A stretch of DNA of 64,000 bases from Pseudomonadota bacterium (GTDB lineage Bacteria; Pseudomonadota; Gammaproteobacteria; Pseudomonadales; Pseudohongiellaceae), in the NCBI GenBank assembly GCA_027623555.1, contig JAQBSZ010000006.1, forward strand, positions 80,315 to 144,314, in the 5' to 3' direction. This document shows, piece by piece, positions 61,590 through 64,000 of the stretch. Within the stretch, counting starts at the first letter, position 1, and every line of letters starts with the position of its first letter. The translations under genes were made by a program, and so were the position numbers. The notes beneath the pieces are model-generated. The model made no database searches and was not told where the DNA came from. It was given only the letters and a program-made list of their open reading frames with translations.

Positions 61590-62441
61590 TCACGGGCGGA
61601 CCTCGACCGGAATCATGTCTGACTCAATTCCGTATTTCTTCATGAACTCAGCAAGTTCCCCGCTCGCCTGGAGGTTCCTCAGTCCATCACTGACAACCGC
61701 TAGCATCTCTTCGTTGCCCTTTGGAATCATTACACCTGACATGATGTCGCTCTCACGGGTAAAGGCAATCTCCAAGTTCTCTCTGCCAAATGCTGAGTTC
61801 ACCCGCAGCGCGGAGGTAGCGGACCCGTCTAAGACCATATCGATGCGGCCGTTTATTAACGATCGGTTGGCGGGCTCCTGGTCGGCCGCCGGTATCCACG
61901 TGACCTCTTCCTTGCCAGCTTTGATACACGCGTTGCTGATGTCGACAACGGCCGCCGCCGAAGAGCCGGTAAACGATCCCGATGCCACATGGCCGCACAT
62001 GTCCTCCTCTGACATGATCCCTTTCGGATTACCTTTTCTGACCACGAGGCTTTTAGTATTGATCATATAGAGCACGAAGCTGGCCCGCTCGGCGCGACTG
62101 GCTTGGAAGAATATATTGCCAATCATGACGTCAAGGTTTCCAGAAAAAAGGGCTGGATACAGACCGCTCTGCACCCCCTTGATATATCTGAACTTGAGGC
62201 CAGCGCATTGCATAACGCTCTCGATAATCTCGACCTCCATACCAGCCAAATTGTTCAGGTCATCCGGGTCACTATAAGTAAATGGCGGGTAGGATGGCTG
62301 CGCCCCTATCTGGACGACCGTATCCGCATAGGTTGGATATTTCTGCGCGACCTTGTCCGGTTCGCATGGGGGCTGAGCTGCCGCCCCGACCGACATAGAG
62401 CCAACGAGCGAAATGATGAAAATGGATGAAATAAGTTTCAT
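61590..62441 (-). CDS. ABC transporter substrate-binding protein (family 3), copy 2
   Basis: A 283-residue periplasmic binding protein. ATG 62441 with GGGGAAAG upstream; signal peptide MKLISSIFIISLVGSMSVGA. The mature part begins CEPDKVAQKYPTYADTVVQI and contains YPPFTYSDPDDLNNLAGMEV. It parallels copy 1 at 54136 with two conserved cysteine positions. Probably a second ligand specificity for the same permease-ATPase. Its leader carries an operator candidate and is duplicated near 59 kb. Confidence 0.85.
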   Translation of the reverse strand: MKLISSIFIISLVGSMSVGAAAQPPCEPDKVAQKYPTYADTVVQIGAQPSYPPFTYSDPDDLNNLAGMEVEIIESVMQCAGLKFRYIKGVQSGLYPALFSGNLDVMIGNIFFQASRAERASFVLYMINTKSLVVRKGNPKGIMSEEDMCGHVASGSFTGSSAAAVVDISNACIKAGKEEVTWIPAADQEPANRSLINGRIDMVLDGSATSALRVNSAFGRENLEIAFTRESDIMSGVMIPKGNEEMLAVVSDGLRNLQASGELAEFMKKYGIESDMIPVEVRP

Positions 62442-62502
62442 GCTGCTTTCCCCGGTTCGGATCAGAATGTTGTAGTTCATAAAAAAGGGCACTAGGATTT
62501 AT

Positions 62503-62516
62503 TATACATTGGTATA
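62503..62516. promoter_or_regulatory. Candidate operator TATAC-ATTG-GTATA
   Basis: Perfect 5-bp dyad arms 62 bp upstream of the copy 2 binding-protein start, in a leader also found near 55080 and 59160. Confidence 0.55.
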
Positions 62517-62921
62517 ACTTTAATTCTATAGATCGCCTATTACGCCCCCCTCTCTAGGCGCTTTCAGCCCTTTTAACCCTTTCATACTGACAAGCCGGAT
62601 CAGGTGCTTACCCCGATTGGGACGAATACTCGGAAACTTTGACAACGTAGCGGCGAACTCCTAATGCCTCTGAGTGTCTTCTGGAAAACAACCTGACAGT
62701 GCCCTTATTCGGCATGCTTCAGAATTAATGTTGCAAACCAGTATTCAATTGTATAAATTGAATACTTATGCATAATGAATACAAGGTTATTATGCCGTGT
62801 ATTTGGTAAGACGATCTTCATCATTGTTTATATACACGTGCACTCAATGCCTTGACATCGCCCGCGTTTGCAGAAATTATTTTCAGAACTATACCCCACG
62901 TTTCCAAAGGAGATAACGCGA
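62517..62921. other. Divergent control region
   Basis: About 400 bp without a gene. It contains the long palindrome at 62741-62765 and the ribosome binding site AAAGGAG of the next gene. A frame open from 62868 has no start signal and is not called. Confidence 0.5.
62741..62765. promoter_or_regulatory. Operator-like palindrome containing TATTC-AATT-GTATA
   Basis: GTATTCAATT and AATTGAATAC are perfect inverted arms around GTATA. The left part is also the TATWC-N4-GTATA motif (62742-62755). It lies 157 bp upstream of the PDLNGIW-type gene and could bind a TetR-type regulator. Confidence 0.6.
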
Positions 62922-63749
62922 ATGAGAGACCGGTTTGGAAGATGGGCCACAATGCTGGCCGTCATCGCAGTTGCTTTGTCGCTCGAAGTGTCATCTGCCA
63001 CTGCTCAGTCGACCGACTACCGAGCGCCGCGGACAGCCGCCGGACTTCCTGATCTGAACGGTATCTGGCAGACCATTAATTCTGCGCACTGGAACATCGA
63101 GCCCCATGCGGCGGGCCCCGGTATAGTTCGAGAACTCGGCGCTAGCGTCGCGGTACCGGCGGGTCATGGCGTCGTCGACGGCGGAACGATTCCGTATCGA
63201 CCTGAAGCACTGCTGCAACGGGACGAGAACTTCGCCAACCGCCTGGAACTGGATCCTGAAATCAAGTGCTATCTACCCGGCGTGCCGCGCGCTACCTATA
63301 TGCCCTTTCCGTTTCAGATCATCCAGAGCGAGCAGCACATCATGATCGTGCATGAGTATGCGGGTGCAGTCCGAACCATCTATATGGAAAATCACACGCC
63401 CTGGCCTGCCCCTACCTGGATGGGTTGGTCGAACGGGAGTTGGGATGGAGAAACATTGGTTATCGATACACAAGGATTCAATGGTCAGACCTGGTTCGAT
63501 CGGGCCGGAAACTTTCATAGCGATGCTCTGCATGTGATCGAACGCATCACGCCGCGCAGTGCAGAAACCATGATGTATGAAGTCACGATCGAAGATCCGA
63601 ACGTGTTCACTCGACCCTGGACCATGAGCATGCCCCTTTATCGGCGCGTTGAAGCGAACGCAGAAATTTTAGAATTCGAATGCGTGGAGTTTGTAGAAGA
63701 TCTGATCTACGGTCACCTCCGCAAGCAGTTGGATAACGGAACGCAGTGA
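62922..63749 (+). CDS. Exported PDLQGVW-family protein, copy 3 (short)
   Basis: A 275-residue secreted protein. AAAGGAG before ATG 62922 is decisive. The signal peptide ends ATAQ, then YRAPRTAAGLPDLNGIWQTI. It is shorter than the two copies to the left but keeps GSWDGETLVIDTQGF, the MIVHEYAGAVRTIYM strand and the ECVEF end in place of ACHEG. It is followed after 22 nt by copy 4 on the same strand, so the two form an operon. Confidence 0.72.
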   Translation: MRDRFGRWATMLAVIAVALSLEVSSATAQSTDYRAPRTAAGLPDLNGIWQTINSAHWNIEPHAAGPGIVRELGASVAVPAGHGVVDGGTIPYRPEALLQRDENFANRLELDPEIKCYLPGVPRATYMPFPFQIIQSEQHIMIVHEYAGAVRTIYMENHTPWPAPTWMGWSNGSWDGETLVIDTQGFNGQTWFDRAGNFHSDALHVIERITPRSAETMMYEVTIEDPNVFTRPWTMSMPLYRRVEANAEILEFECVEFVEDLIYGHLRKQLDNGTQ

Positions 63750-63771
63750 ACCACAGCACAGGAGAGTACAG

Positions 63772-64000
63772 ATGATTCATCGATTTCTTAATTCAAACTG
63801 CATTGCGGCCACTGTGATTACAATTTCGTTGCTGACGGCGATTCCGGTTGCAGCGCAGGCGCCAGACCCGGTTACTGGCTACACTTTACCGCGCACAGCG
63901 GACGGGCAACCAGATTTCGAGGGATTTTGGACGAATGCGACCCGTACGCCGTTACAGCGACCAGATGGCGTGGCCGACGAGATCTACACAGCTGAAGAAG
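63772..64000 (+). CDS. Exported PDLQGVW-family protein, copy 4 (cut by window end)
   Basis: Begins at ATG 63772 with AGGAGAG upstream; signal peptide ends VAAQ, then GYTLPRTADGQPDFEGFWTN and TPLQRPDG. Only 76 codons are inside the window. The start and the conserved N-terminal motif leave little doubt that it is another member; the rest lies beyond the right edge. Confidence 0.7.
   Translation, partial: MIHRFLNSNCIAATVITISLLTAIPVAAQAPDPVTGYTLPRTADGQPDFEGFWTNATRTPLQRPDGVADEIYTAEE

Noticed and set aside
1..64000. CRISPR arrays, rRNA or tRNA genes
   Set aside because: No regularly spaced direct repeats and no cloverleaf-like segment were seen on reading either strand; a tRNA scan would be decisive for possible attachment sites.

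Overview
The window looks like part of a gammaproteobacterial genome. The main evidence is a conjugation module of the PFGI-1/SXT-like (MPF-G) class, whose gene order is typical of Pseudomonas/Haemophilus-type integrative conjugative elements (ICEs). The left half is AT-rich. Base composition rises clearly in G+C from about 46.7 kb onward. No rRNA, tRNA or CRISPR array was seen, so species placement is open.

Left flank (0-9 kb): a four-helix membrane protein; a large RecB-like nuclease/RNase H-like/SF1 helicase protein; small unassigned genes, several broken; a 151-bp IS21-like ends-only element; a non-coding stretch with perfect palindromes; and a tyrosine recombinase of the ICE type. ICE core (9.3-29.6 kb): PilL-like protein, TIGR03759 protein, lytic transglycosylase, TIGR03765 protein, TraD coupling ATPase, the PFL_4697-4706 set including pilin-like, VirB3-like, VirB10-like and TraC/VirB4-like ATPase, the TraW/TrbC-, TraU- and TraH-like trio, TraG, a DUF3577 replication-associated protein, a RadC-like JAB protein and a DUF2857 protein. 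Most genes are coupled by 1-40 nt overlaps. No relaxase is visible in the window. Two candidate radC-type RNA leaders and three good terminators were found.

Accessory zone (29.6-35 kb): an IS256-family transposase remnant, a membrane protein with a likely C-terminal winged helix, and an AbiEi/AbiEii toxin-antitoxin pair with twin operators. The pair lies between two further copies of the IS21-like ends-only element. An MFS transporter follows.

Catabolic zone A (35-46.3 kb, all leftward, ending in a strong terminator at 35.03 kb): a block of exported proteins. It has two cytochrome c proteins fused to a peptidylglycine-hydroxylase-like (PHM) dicopper monooxygenase core, two copies of an unknown protein ending in a CCW motif, a PAL-like beta-propeller lyase, a PQQ dehydrogenase, a PDLQGVW-family protein and a heme-motif Vgb-like lipoprotein. 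Animal PAM enzymes are PHM plus PAL, so this resembles a split, cytochrome-linked bacterial PAM-like pathway. It is the most interesting candidate system in the window.

Catabolic zone B (46.5-64 kb): a second PAL-like gene, an aldo/keto reductase, a 3-hydroxybutyrate-dehydrogenase-like SDR, a translation-coupled operon (binding protein, 63-aa protein, cysteine-less thiolase-like protein, DUF35 partner, DMT exporter), enoyl-CoA hydratase, a permease-ATPase fusion, CoA transferase, ADP-forming acyl-CoA ligase, a second binding protein and more PDLQGVW proteins. This suggests uptake of a small anionic or amino-acid-like compound, CoA activation and beta-oxidation/retro-aldol cleavage. A dyad of form TATWC-N4-GTATA occurs at seven promoter regions across zones A and B and may unite them in one regulon. 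Several gene fragments (acyl-CoA ligase, binding proteins) show active duplication and decay.
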